From: Heterotrichella gracilis
Taxonomy: Eukaryota > Sar > Xanthophyceae > Tribonematales > Xanthonemataceae
NCBI GenBank assembly: GCA_032358255.1
Contig: JAULBX010000559.1
Location: forward strand, 95,284-159,283
Reading direction: 5' to 3'
DNA: 64,000 bases
The notes beneath the pieces were generated by a model. It saw nothing but the letters and a program-made list of their open reading frames with translations, did no database searches and was not told the DNA's origin. The translations under genes and the position numbers were made by a program. Positions 1 to 11,244 of the stretch are shown piece by piece (the first letter of the stretch is position 1; each line of letters begins with the position of its first letter).

Positions 1-549
1 GCATCACACACAAGTTCCGAAACCGTGAGCCCGTGGCTGCAGCAACCAACGCAAGTACCAGAGAAAGATATCTTGCATGCGTCATAAGTGGGCGATGTCT
101 GCTGCATTACCGTCCCTGTGTCGGCCAATGTGCTCCCCCAAACCGTGGTGCCACACCAGCACTGCTCGTGGATTGAGGTCAGGTAAACAGGACAGTCGAT
201 ACAGCCGCTGCCCTCTGCTGTTGAGAACCCTGTCTTCCATCCACTTAACCATCTGGGCACCTCTGGGATGGACGACACCTTGGCTTTGAGACTCCGTAGC
301 AACCAGAGTGACCACAGTGTACAAGGCGCCCCTTTGCTTTACACACCCAACGCAGTTGGCAACGGATTGTGGCAGCAAACGAAACAACCATAACCCAATT
401 ACAGGAAAGAAAACAGCAAAGCCTCGAAAGCTTGCCTTTTCAACATCAGGGCACAGTCGATACCCACTAGGAAGAAACCCTAGCAGGAAGAATAAAACCC
501 CAATTGGAACTGAATGAAAAACAAAATATAATAAGAAAAGGTAATGCAC
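1..549 (-). CDS. monoacylglycerol lipase-like alpha/beta hydrolase, 5' part, runs off the window
   Basis: The reading frame on the minus strand from about 549 down to 111 carries a hydrophobic N-terminal stretch with two likely membrane segments, then GQRLYRLSCLP and VWHHGLGEHIGRH. HHGLGEH is the oxyanion-loop signature of monoacylglycerol lipases and lysophospholipases (usually H-G-x-G-E-H). A donor fits at 111/110 (GACG|GTAATG), and an acceptor TTGCTGCAG lets the next exon run from 36 to the window edge. The GxSxG nucleophile would lie beyond position 1. No ATG opens the frame near 549 (the codon there is GTG), so the true start is either the next upstream exon or not visible. By family it would cleave monoacylglycerols or lysophospholipids at a membrane. 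The lipase call is fairly safe; substrate and start are not. Confidence 0.6.
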
Positions 550-678
550 GCCAGTAGCATGAGCGTATGAAGGAACCCAGGGGAATGCACGAAAGTATGG
601 ATGTCACTGACTCAAAGACGAACTGATGGAGACAAATTGGACTGAAGCACAGACCTGCGCACAATCATCGCTGCCTTC

Positions 679-820
679 GGTGTTAGCTCTTAGGGATGAT
701 CCCCAAGGTAGGCGTCCATCCGCATCGCAGCCCACTGCCACCTCCCATGAGTGCTGCTGGCAGTGGGCTGCGATGCAGTTGACGCCTACCTTGGGGGTTC
801 ATTGTCACAGCGCTAACACC
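679..820. repeat. foldback element, about 60-nt arms, 9-nt terminal inverted repeat
   Basis: The left arm 679-740 and right arm 758-820 are nearly perfect reverse complements. They begin and end with GGTGTTAGC/GCTAACACC and share the core CCCCAAGGTAGGCGTC and GCATCGCAGCCCACTGCC. The loop is about 17 nt. No ORF of note lies inside. The shape suggests a small non-autonomous foldback transposon (MITE-like). No target-site duplication was confirmed. The rest of 550-952 shows nothing else recognisable. Confidence 0.75.
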
Positions 821-1429
821 AGAGACTGCGATTTGTGCTCTTAGCCCTGAACCACTGCATGCGTTGGATGGATTGTCAAGAAAAGCAATTTGCGTTGCAA
901 AGCTGCGATAGCCACTATGATCCAACTAAGCTCGTGTCATGAGTCCTCAGAATCACTGCTGACGTAGCCCCCTGGAAGGCCGCTGATCCCACAGCCATCC
1001 TCTGTGTGTTGCCACCCCCCCTCCCCAGCGACTGAAGCTGCATCCAAGCGCGCCCCCGACTGCAGTGCCGAGGGTATGCTGCCGCACGCCTCGTGCCACA
1101 GGACTGCTGTGCGCACGTTGCTGTACCATCCTGCAAGACCAGTGGGCAGTCAAAGAGCATGCAGCAACGTGATTTACTCTTGTAAGACGTTGCATTAGGT
1201 AATATAATTTGATATAAATGCAGTGTGATTTGATGCATGCTGCTGATGCAGCCGACATCCCGCCATGGCGCGCCAGGCACATGGCATGATCAATGTTTAA
1301 CTCAATCAAAACCTCTGCGCCCCATACCATACTCAATGTGATACCTGTGCCGATCAAAACGCAAGGTGCACGCAACATGGTGCTAGACATGCTGTACCAT
1401 AGCCACAACAATGAAACAAATCAAATTAC

Positions 1430-2723
1430 CTGTACTCATCTCTTCCTCAGGCACAAACAGTGCCACTGGCATGAGCCGCAGGTGCAGGCGGTGGTCATTG
1501 CAGGCGTCCAGGAGCAGGTGCTCAGCGCCCGCCACTCGGGGTGCATAGGTCAAGACGGCGTATCCTTGCTGCCCGATGAGCATAGCTATGGTCTCCATGA
1601 GGAGCGTGATGCCGTCTTTGTAGTATACAAGGTCTGCTCCAATTACCACCAATTTGGATGGCTCCTTTTGCAGGAGCTCCCTGAAATCAGGACAGCAATT
1701 TGAGTGTCCACACGGAAGGTGCAGTAAAATGTGCCCAGGCAGGTAGCAACAAATGGCATTGCCAGGAATAAATTAGTACGAAAGTACGAAAGTACGAAAG
1801 TACCCTGTTTATTTTCTTCTAAAGAAGTGGCTTTTTTGTCAAATGGTCGGACGCATGGCGGACCCAAGGGATCACCATCTGCCATACATCCTATTGTTCA
1901 TCGTGATCCCATGTGCGGGTAAAGCACCCACCTAGCCAGCGCCAGAAGGTCATGCCCTTGCAGGCCCGCACTTCCCCACTGCAGCTTGTGGACTGCAACG
2001 TTACTGCAGCAATTCAATTTGACGTTTTCTTTTGCCAGCTGCAGCATGTCGTCATCCGCATCTGTCATGTGCACCTGTTGCGCCATGCGGGAGGCGTAGA
2101 TCCCGCATGCCCCAGCGCCACAACCCAGCTCTACAACAGAATGGCCCTGAAAGAGCTCGCCATATGCTTTGAGGAACCTGCAGGCCGCACGTGCAGAAGA
2201 GAGTGTTGATAACCAGTGAGTTCAACAATGTATCTTACAGCGTCTATGGTACAAAGCTGGTGTTTTGGCAAGGCATAAGCCTGTGTTTGGCTGTGTAGGC
2301 CAATGCTTGTATCCAATGGGCATTGGTATCCATTGGACGTTGCACGTACCACAACAGCGCTTGTGCTGCACCGCTGAACCGCCCACCGGTTGCATCCCCC
2401 AACGAGTCTGAGTGGGATGCCCGCGCGTTGCGCTGGTGGTGCAGGGCCTGCAGGTTCAGACAGGCGTTGACTGTCACCGCGTGGACAGCATGCCTTGCGC
2501 AGGGAGCTGGACCTGTTCTATGGGTTCACATGCACCATGCCGTCCCACCAGTAGAGGTGTGGACACTATCGTGATACAAGCCTGTCTTGCTTCGCACCGG
2601 GTGTATCAGCCTGAGCAGCAAGACTGGATCAGAACTGCCAGGGGTAGACAGGTCAACCTGCAGCAGCTCAGTGTCTCCTGTTGCAGATACTTGCTCGCTC
2701 TCGTCTTCAGAGGGTGCTACCAT
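1430..2723 (-). CDS. METTL21/family-16-type protein methyltransferase
   Basis: Three phase-consistent exons: 2723-2536, 2177-1932 and 1680-1430. Exon 1 starts at an ATG (MVAPSEDESEQ) and ends in TSTGGTAW, resembling the W-containing segment before the SAM fold. Exon 2 carries the SAM-binding motif VVELGCGAGACGIYAS and the acidic motif VHMTDADDDML. Exon 3 has VVIGADLVYYKDGI, the family-16 'DxxY' region. Known relatives methylate lysines of eEF1A, Hsp70 or VCP; the target here cannot be told. The C-terminal exon is unresolved: a donor ACAG|GTAATT sits at 1430/1429 and an acceptor at 1315 would add an atypical tail ending at 953. The join between exons 1 and 2 gives a linker a few residues short for the family, so a small exon may be missing. 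Confidence 0.75.
1774..1802. repeat. short tandem repeat, unit AGTACGAA
   Basis: Three full copies of the octamer AGTACGAA and a partial one lie in the intron between exons 2 and 3 of the methyltransferase gene. Confidence 0.85.
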
Positions 2724-3365
2724 ATGCGGCACGCTCGATTATACACGTCTTGCAGAGTCTGTTGCGAAGTTCGTGACTGGGCTGGGTAGCTAGAGTATAG
2801 CATGCATGCATTGGTTAGAGAGTTTCTCTGAAGGCGATTGCCTGCTCCAAGCTTCTCATTTAACTCAGCAAAACGGGCGCAATCTGAACTAGTGTTTCAA
2901 CCCAGTTGCTAGCACTAGTTGAACTGGTCGTGTTGCAAGGCCACGCTGATAATACGCCAGGTTTGACGGTATTTGAATATGCATGCATATGGTGCGCTGT
3001 CCACAGTGCCCACTTTTCTGCAGACACAAGGGTCCGTGTGCATAACACCAATCCTCCGGCAAACTGCAGGCGATAAAGCGCCCACACAGCACGTCTCTAA
3101 CACCAGAGTAGCGGTGCAAAAGCCTAGCATAACTAGTTTGACCCCTTGTTCTATCCAGCCACCAGGAAACACACCCTGCATACCTTGTCCAGTCCTAGCC
3201 AGCGTTTCGAGAGGCTTGGTACCACAGGAGATTGGAAACCTTTTGGCCTTCTCTTCTTTGTCACCCAGTTTACGCAGAATTTATCCTGACAGTCTGTATA
3301 GCTAGACGTCAATGGAAAGTTTACACTAGGGATGATCTGGGCTTGCGCTATAGTCTGCGCAAACC
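2724..3365. other. divergent intergenic region
   Basis: This interval separates the 5' ends of the minus-strand methyltransferase and the plus-strand PC-esterase and probably holds both promoters. I see no TATA box I would defend and no RNA gene. Confidence 0.4.
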
Positions 3366-5779
3366 ATGACGAGGAGCTCGAGAAATCAATACGAAAAAGA
3401 CCCTTTGTGTGCTGTCAACCCTGCTGACATACACGAGGAGTTTGGTCTCTCTAGAGCTGCTGCCTTGGTTGGGATCATAACGGTGATCGTGGGAGGGGTG
3501 GCTTACCTATCCTTGCACGATGCCTCGCCTAGACCAGCAATACTGGAGCCAGTAAAGCCCCTACCTCGGTGAGTGCTGAGATTGTCCACGCCAGGGCCCC
3601 CGCAAAGTGCGTGGAGTTTTTGTGTACCCATGGTGACAAAACCTAGCTGCAACCATACTACAGCCAGAATGCAAGGTTGGCCAGCCCAGTTTAAGCTGGT
3701 GCTACTTGTCTACTTGAGTGCATTGGTTGGTTGGTTGGTCAGCTTCGTTATCAATTTTTGGGACTTTCTTAAGCGTCCCCTTGTCTTGTTGCAGGCCGGG
3801 CCCACGGGCAGTGTTCCGGTTCCCTCACACCGGCAGCTGCCCACTATCAGTCAATGCAGGGGGATGGACTGGAATGCCATACGTCAGGTAAAGGCTGCTG
3901 ACAGCGCGTACACACAAGCGGTGAAATTGAACCTTGTCATCCCATGCAAACCGTGTGTGGGCTACCCTTGTACTGAGTCACTGCCACTATATCTCCCTCA
4001 GCTGTGATGAGACCACAAGAGCGGTGGCAACTTGTGGGCCCGACCACAACAACTACTGGCAGTGGAGCGCCAACGCCACGCAGTGCGGCGCAGCCAGGCT
4101 GGCCAGGGCTGAGTTTGAGAAGATGTTCCACCAGAAGTGGGTGGTGGTTGCGGGGGACTCCATAACAAGATACTTCTTTGCGGCGCTGCTGCGGGCACTG
4201 GGTGACGGAAGTGAGTATTGCATACTCGATTGGGGGAGAAAATGGGCGCATTTACGTGGCCCTGCTGCTGACCAAGTTGAGCATGTTTGCCTGTTGCGCA
4301 TGGATTAATACCCATACCCACACGTGCACGTTGGCCCCCAGTCATAGTAATCTGTCACATTGTCCTGGGAGCTTCATAAAATAAAGCAGGAAATTGACCA
4401 GGCGTTTTGGGCGTGCGCGTGTGCAGGCGAGGTGATAAAGTTCAAGCACCAGAGCTTTGAGTACGTGCTCCCAAGCCACACGCGCGCCTCCTTTGTGTGG
4501 TCGCCCTTTGCATCCAACCTCACCGACCTCTTTGACAGCTGGTCAGGCAACGCAACAGCGCCGAATGTGCTGGTCATGGGGGTGGGGCTGTGGCACATGC
4601 TACACCAGTCGGGAGAGGCGCAGGACTACAGGTGCGGGCAGCAATGGGCACAAGCGGGTGATCACTGGCATGTGCATGCTGCAAATAAATCCAGGGCAAT
4701 GTACGTCTTTATTTTGGCATTTTTGCATCTATGCCCTGCGCGGTACACATAGTAGATGTTTGCAACACTTATGGGGCAGCAGTGCTGCATGGCAAGCTGT
4801 GGGCTGCATGTCATCCACATGCAGCACCCCTAGGCTCATTTGGCGACCTAGGCTTGCCAATATTGGCATGGACCAGTTACTGCCACAATAAATGGCATCA
4901 ATTAGAGAAATGCTAGAATTTCAGCGGGACTAGAATATTCCCAGGAGACTTGCTACACCCCATTATGCAATATCTCCTCCTGGCAGGCCCTCCAACGCAA
5001 GGAAACACATGTAGACCATGCTTTCCCCCACGCAGGCACCAGCTGCTGTACCTGCGTGAGGCGGTGGAGCGCATGCGCGCCTCCATCTCGGGCCCACCCC
5101 CGATCATGTTCTGGTTCAGCATCACCGAGCTGGCATTCGACAAGCTGGGCACCGAGATCAAGCGGCAGCGCCTGGTCCCCAGCAAGGTGGATAGCTACAA
5201 CCTGGCGGTGGCGGCCAGCGGGCTGCTGCAGCCGCATGGGCCCTTCCACCTGGTGGACATCCACCACATGACGGAAGGTAGGGGAAGGTGTATGGTTGTG
5301 GTAGCAAATGCTGTGGTACTTTGAACTTGTGGGGAGCAAGCAGATACAGGTAAGTTGCCAACTGAGATGCCAAGAAAGATGCATACACCAGTTGTGGTCG
5401 CTTGCCATGCACACGCTTTGGGATAGGGTTAAGTATTTGGGCGTTGGCAGTGGTACGCCTACTGAGCTCCAACATGCAGATGTATGGTGCTGCACGTACC
5501 ATACAATCAGGTACCCTTGGCGACTAGTACCCTTGGCGACTAGTACCATACAATCAGGTACCCTTGGCGTCATTGAGACCTTGAAGTACACCATCGCCCA
5601 GGTTGGGAGGCGAGTGCTAGTTACCCCATGTTGGTGCACTGTTTCCGCTGTGCGCCAACACCTTGCAATGCTGTGCAGGGTGTGGGTCGGACTGCACCGC
5701 TGATGGCATCCACTTTGCCAACAGCACGTACGACACCGCGCTGCAAGTGTGGGCCAATGTGGTCAAGTTGAAAACGTGA
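3366..5779 (+). CDS. membrane-anchored PC-esterase/SGNH acyl-esterase-like protein, 350 aa
   Basis: Six exons close exactly: 3366-3568, 3795-3887, 4002-4210, 4427-4631, 5036-5277 and 5679-5779. Residues 30-50 (AALVGIITVIVGGVAYLSL) form one membrane anchor near the N-terminus, giving a type II Golgi/ER topology. The serine block is VVVAGDSITRYFF (GDS near residue 149). The Asp-His block is DGIHF near residue 326, in the last exon. Both are hallmarks of the PC-esterase family, which includes plant TBL/PMR5 wall O-acyltransferases and CASD1-like sialate acetylases. FPHTGSCPLS in exon 2 resembles the Cys-containing block ahead of the GDS in that family. The likely role is acyl transfer or hydrolysis on a surface polysaccharide. 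Donor and substrate are not readable. Intron 5 holds the tandem repeat at 5490-5575. Confidence 0.85.
5490..5575. repeat. short tandem repeat in intron 5 of the PC-esterase gene
   Basis: Interleaved copies of GTACCCTTGGCGACTAGTA (twice in tandem, then a truncated GTACCCTTGGCG) are flanked by two copies of ACCATACAATCAG. It looks like a recent local duplication. Confidence 0.8.
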
Positions 5780-6023
5780 GCAGCGAGCAGGAGGGTCCAT
5801 GGGGGATGGCTGGCGGGTAGGACTAAAAGCTGTGTATGGGCCTTTAGCAGGGTATGACCTCGGTGTAGAACGCAGCACAGCATGCACAGGGCCACTGACT
5901 GATCACTGGCAGCTAGATTAGAAAGAAAGCAGTAAGGGAACGCACAAAGGATCATTCAGGTGATTTTCAGTCCATAATTTATGCCAGTGCTTGCGGATGG
6001 GTGGTGTACATTAAATGTGTGAG

Positions 6024-6061
<38 letters not shown>

Positions 6062-6972
6062 CTGATTGGATGAAAGTGTGACAGTCTCTGTTGCATGCCC
6101 AACTTCTTCCTTTTCCACATTCAATTGAATTGTACATCACAGTGTGCAGAATGTCTGCTGCAGAGAGCTTCATAGGTAGCAGACAGCCTAACCATCAATG
6201 TCATATGACTATCTCCATCAGGGTGAATAGCCAGAGCCGTGCATGATGGATCATGATGTTCATACATTACATGCGTGGTCTCAAGGGGACGCATCCACCG
6301 ATACGATAGTTGCCAAACGCCAGGCACTCCTGTCCAACACAATACGCTTATACAGAATAACAGAATAATGATGAAAAGCCCGCCGCAGTCCGAGATCATG
6401 ATATACGCTGGCGGAGTGCCACTGGCAGGCAACTTCCCCGGTGTTGCAATTGCTGCTGTAACATTCTCTGATCAGAGTCAGATTTTCTCCGCCACTTTCC
6501 CCCCACCCGGCCACCACATAACACACATCTGCAGTACGACGTGCATTCCCCCAATAATTAGCGTACTTGCGTGATGGGCACCCAGTGAGCTCTGATACAA
6601 CCCTTTCAACATGCTACTGTCACCCGCCTGCCGATAATAAATTCCAGGTTGGGAATAGAAATTGCTGTCTGTACAGATGAAGGCACAATTCGAGAAGTTT
6701 GTTCAATACAACTATGTTTTGAAATATTAGCGTGAGCGCAGTTGATATCGAATCGATGACACGAAAGATTTATCTCTGAGATTGCATTCAAAATCAAGGA
6801 TCCTCGTGACCCAAGCCCACATACCCACTATACAACCCAAAGAATGTGTCTGTTTTAAGCATGGATTTACCACAACACACCAGAAGGATCACAACGCACG
6901 CTTTGCATTCAAAACGTGCCCCCGAGGTCAATCAATAGAAAGCCACCAACCCCAGGGCAATCTGGACATGAT
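5780..6972. other. intergenic region between convergent genes, with a (GT)n microsatellite
   Basis: Holds the 3' ends of the PC-esterase (+) and PGM48-like (-) genes. A (TG)n run of about 35 nt lies at 6025-6060. No coding exon with family similarity was seen. Confidence 0.5.
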
Positions 6973-8550
6973 TCACCGATTGTTGTTTGTGGCAGCTGCT
7001 GTGTTGGGCTTGACACGGTGGCGCCGGTTCCTGGCGATTAGCGCCTGGTACTGCGCGCTCTGCGCCCACTGGTCAATCTCCTTTGCGCGCATTACAGGCA
7101 GAGGGTGCGACAGGGCGCGGGTCTGCGCATTCCTCAGGTACCAACCCAGTGGGCTGGAGGTGGCTTCGTCGTATGATCGAGCTTGGCTGCAGGCATGCAA
7201 CGAGCATTGTTAAAAAGGCCACATAAAACCTGACAGATAAGTAAATGATGTTGTAGGCAGCGGCCCTCATGAGCACCCCATGCACTCATATGATATAATG
7301 ACATATGACATCACCGGTACATCCGAGTAGCAACCATCCAAGCATGACACAGCCATTGCATTTACTCACCGTAGGAAGGCATCAATATTGAGCTCATTTG
7401 CAAAGGAGGGCGAGCCACCCGCAAGCTTCATGAGGGCGCTGATGACAACCCTAGGGTCCTGCGCAACCAGCAGCGCCGCTCGGTCGCAGGTGAGCTCAGC
7501 CGCACGCAGCCAGCGCATCAGGCCCTCCTCGACGGCACCTACAGCAATGCAACTCGCATTTCAGAAAGTTCAGGAAAGGTGTTTCCCTTGATAGACATAC
7601 TTGCACATGTGACTGTAAGTTTGAAAATGCAAGAATGGTGAGCTGGTGAAGCGGCGAATCCCATGGGCATGCATCTGAATGGCATCCCAATGCACGCATT
7701 GACTAGATGGCATTCATTGCAATGCATGTTTGTTGCAAATATTCTCAGCAAGCAGATATGTCACCAGGCCTGCCAAATCAGCCTCCATTACCTGACACCA
7801 CCGGCAGCAAGGAGACAGTCCCGCTGGCGAGCACGTTTGCCACAGTGAGCCACACGCCGTGGTCGCACTTGAGGTGCCCCAGCTCGTGTGCGATCACTGC
7901 CTGCACCTCCTCGGGCGTCAGGAGCTCCAGCAACGCGGTGTGCACCACGATAAACGGCTTGCGGCCAGAAATGGCTAGTGTGTAAGCGTTCGGCACCGGG
8001 TTCTGCACCAATGTGTGCACACCACTCTGTTAAAGATAGGGATCTGGACAGGGTTCCAAGCCAGCAAGTGGGTTGGAAATAGTTGCGACTTGTTCGGGTG
8101 ATGGGGCGAGGTGGTGCTTACCTGGCGAACATACAAGTCTGGAGGGTCCAGCTGCAGGATGGTGGATGCCTCTATGAGCAGCTTGTAAAAGCTGGGCAGC
8201 TGGTCTGGGCCCACCAGGACCGACGTTGCGATGTTTTCAAGCAGCAGAACCTGCTCAGTAACCGGCCCTGCAGGGGACAGTAAGCTCGCTGAGTACCCAT
8301 CACTGGCCAAAACAATGTTGGGTAAGTTGCGGCTATTGACAAAAGTCCACCCACCTAATAGGCCTTTGGCGAAACTGCCCAGGCCTGGCAGCGACCGTAG
8401 CAGCCCTGTGTTTTGCTGGTCCAGGGGATGGCTGAAGTCATCACCTTGAAGGCCTTCAAGAACAAGCACCTTGCTAGCCTTGGCGGCACTAGGTGTGGGA
8501 ATAGGGGTTTCTATTGTCACGGGTATTTGTGTCGAGCTTGGGTGTGGAGT
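6973..8550 (-). CDS. PGM48: plastoglobule-type M48 metallopeptidase (PGM48-like), N-terminal exon unresolved
   Basis: Five conserved exons in phase: 8550-8355, 8267-8122, 8002-7792, 7538-7370 and 7186-6973. Order of blocks: GDDFSHPLDQQNTGLLR, VTEQVLLLENIATSVLV, NPVPNAYTLAISGRKPF, then the zinc motif HELGH in VIAHELGHLKCDHGVW, the third-ligand helix AAELTCDRAALL, and ARSYDEATSSPLGWYLRN with HPLPVMRAKEID. These match Arabidopsis At3g27110 (PGM48) from memory almost block for block. That enzyme is a zinc endopeptidase of plastid plastoglobules linked to senescence. The N-terminal transit-peptide exon is not settled: a frame around 8600-8890 (containing an ATG at 8737) may supply it, but no join is compelling. 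Exon 1 as given begins at an acceptor TTCTTCAG, not at an ATG. Confidence 0.9.
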
Positions 8551-9573
8551 CTGAAGAAACACACACAAGGTTAGGCTCAGCACAGAGAGACGACGAGACA
8601 CCCTTTATAGTGAAGTCAAGCTGCAGCACCACGTACACTGGCATTTGAAGCAGCTCTACAGCCTTGCCGGTACTGCTTTCTGGAAGGCCACAGTGCCCTG
8701 CTGTGTCCACAACCTGGGTGCAGATGTACCGAGCCATGTCGCCCTGCTGCGCAAAACATTGCAAGAGGAGCAGAGGCTGCCGTAGCAAACGTTTTTTAAG
8801 GGCGTATCTGCTCAAGGCTTTGTACCCTGTGGTTACAACCTCACAATGTAACACAGCCTCACACAATTGCGTGTCATCACATGCTCGCCATTGACGAGAG
8901 TAGCAGTAAGAATGTTGGAACAACCAATTGCTTTGCTTAACAATAACCTACAGGCCCACGAAAGCCGAGGCTTTGTGCGGAGTAGACTGATACTTTTGGT
9001 CAAGTATCACTGCGATACAGAACTCGCGTGGGTTGTGAGGTTGCCAGCAGTCCAGGTGGGCGAATGCATGCGGGTCGGTCAGCAGCACTAGTGTTGCAGC
9101 AGTCACCTGCCAACCACCACCCATGTATGTCCCAGTGCAGACACCCTTTACTTGTTCCTATTCTAAATCCTTTCCCACCTCAAAATGCATGCATGCAAAT
9201 GCTGTTCAACGTCCTCGCTTGCGTTCTTATATGCGTTTCCCCTTGCACTTTATTCAACCACAAGCATGTGTACGCAAGCGAGGGACTCTTCCACCCTTGC
9301 AAAGCCTTTCTTGGTAAGCAAGGTCTTTGTTGTTTAATTGACCCTAATAACCTGTTCTATTCTTGAGATCAGTCGGGGCCGTGTCTGTGACAAGTTCGCC
9401 AAAACCCTTGTCCAGGAAAGCAGTCACTGATCAGGATACAAACCCAACAATTGCTGGCTCGTGCACTGGCTCCTCAGCAGATACATCATTTCACTTGAAT
9501 CATATGGCCTCAACGGGCACGTCATAACTCCTTGACACCGAGAAGTTTCTGGAAGGAGTCTCACCTGAAGAGT
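8551..9573. other. upstream region of the PGM48-like gene and the RING gene
   Basis: Probably contains the missing first exon(s) of the PGM48-like gene on the minus strand and the promoter of the RING gene on the plus strand. An open minus-strand stretch at 8490-8920 lacks an upstream ATG and I cannot assign it. Confidence 0.35.
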
Positions 9574-11244
9574 ATGATCATATTTTTCACCAACTTTGGT
9601 GGAGGAAACAGAGGGGGATCGCAATGGTTCCTGGGCCCTTTAATCTTTATTCTGCCCCTTTTGTTTCAATCTGGACTGCTGGATTACCTAGGGCTTCCGT
9701 TCTTCAACGGATGGGTAAGCACATGCGAGCATGCATGCATGCATGCATGCGTAATATTGTCATCGCTGTTGCTACTGCTGCCCACTTGCAACAACAACGC
9801 ATACCCCTTTATTTATGGTAAATTGTTTGCGTGTTGCTGTGCCACCTGCATCTGCCCCTTTTTTGACACAAAGCACCGCTCAACAGCCAACTACCTGCTG
9901 ACCAGCTTGTCTGTCCATGTCACAGGGCACGGGAGTGGTGCACACATACAACTCACAGACAGGGTGGCAGACAAGCTCACGCACACGTAGACCTTCAATC
10001 TCAGCGCCCACCCCCCGGGAGCCAGCGCAGGATGCCGACGTGCACGATGTGCAGCTGTCTACCCTGGAAACGGTTGTGTCCTTCCTGTCTCCGCTCTTCT
10101 TTCTCTGCGCAATGGCGTTTGTGTTGTACAAGATGATCCAGCCACAGGTGCAGACAATGGCATATGCTCCATGCCGTTGGCTCCTTTCGCCTGCTGCTTG
10201 TGCAAGTTGCGCACCACTCCCGCACCCTGCCAGGCAACCTGGGCCAAGCATAGCTTGTGCTCGCCTGGCAGACATGCCGCCATCCCTGCATAGCACAACG
10301 AAAGCATTCAGTTGCCCGATTTGCGGCGCATCAGCACAGCGTTGTTGCATGCCTCAGGGTGCAGTGCCTCTTTTCCCAAACCCTAAACCCTATTTGAACC
10401 CTACACACACTGCAGGTGCAGCAGCACGGGCTATGGCGGGCGCTGCGCCAGGCGCTCTTCACCGGCGTGGCGGGGGGCGACCGCCGGCCCACCCCGCAGG
10501 CGCAGACAAGCGCGCGGCGGCAGCGCCTTGAGCGTGTGACGCAGGCCATCCTCAAGATGCCCACCGAGGTGTTCCACACTAAGCAGGAGCTGGAGGCAAT
10601 GCCGGTGCATCAGCTCAAGGTGCGCTGCACCTGCTTTAGGTGAATTGATCGTGCCATGTGGATGCGTACCATATGCGTGGGGTAGCACCGCTGGTGATGC
10701 TGCCTGTTCATCAGCAGAATGGCACAAAATTGAGGTAGGCTCAGGCACCACATGGGTGCAGTTTATTTATGCAACTTGCGAGGCAAGCAATCAATGAATG
10801 AACAGGAGGTGTTCCTTGTAAGTCACCGGGCACATCATGTGGATTCACTGTTCATTTATTTCATATTTTGAATCAATTTGGAATCTCTAAGTACCCTCGT
10901 ATCCATAGTATTCGCCGCCAGTTTCGGGCAAAATGAACCACCTGGTGCAGGAGCTGATTGACAAGCGCGGCGTGACCTGCAAGGACCTCTGCCTGGAGAA
11001 GCGGGACCTGGTGGAGGCAATCATGGCGGTGGGAGGCTCCACTGCCACCTCCTGCCCGGTGTGCTGCGAGGACTATGCCAGCAATGACGTGCTGCGGGTG
11101 CTGCACTGCAAGCACCGCTTCCACCTGCCCTGCATCGACAAGTGGTTTCTGTCGTCATCGGACTACAGCAGGGCGCCGGCTTGCCCCATGTGCAACGCTG
11201 AGATTCTGCAGGCGGAGGGGGCGGGTGCTGGGGGAGGGACGTGA
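9574..11244 (+). CDS. two-pass membrane RING-H2 E3 ubiquitin ligase, 286 aa
   Basis: Four exons join exactly: 9574-9714, 9926-10147, 10416-10619 and 10951-11244. Residues 17-38 (QWFLGPLIFILPLLFQSGLL) and about 92-116 (VVSFLSPLFFLCAMAFVLY) are two membrane segments. The C-terminal domain, residues 224 to about 268, is SCPVCCEDY...CKHRFHLPCIDKW...CPMC, a C3H2C3 (RING-H2) zinc finger of the kind that recruits E2 enzymes. Between them, MPVHQLK joined to ELIDKRGV...CLEKRDLVEAI resembles a SAP-like helix pair often found beside RING domains. It probably ubiquitinates substrates at an endomembrane; the substrate is unknown. The acceptor of exon 4 was chosen at 10951 because it restores the SAP-like block. 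A CCCTAAACCCTA run lies just upstream of exon 3. Confidence 0.85.
9728..9751. repeat. (GCAT)n microsatellite
   Basis: An uninterrupted CATG/GCAT run in intron 1 of the RING gene. Similar runs occur at 26117-26143 and 33575-33588; the TGCATGCA octamer is frequent throughout the window. Confidence 0.9.

Noticed and set aside
4953-5639. 228-codon open frame on the minus strand
   Set aside because: It lies antisense to exon 5 and intron 5 of the PC-esterase gene, whose exons close exactly; no family similarity in the antisense frame.
8489-8923. Minus-strand frame considered as the first exon of the PGM48-like gene
   Set aside because: Its apparent start is a TTG codon, the sequence does not look like a plastid transit peptide, and the obvious donor gives the wrong phase; left unresolved instead of annotated.
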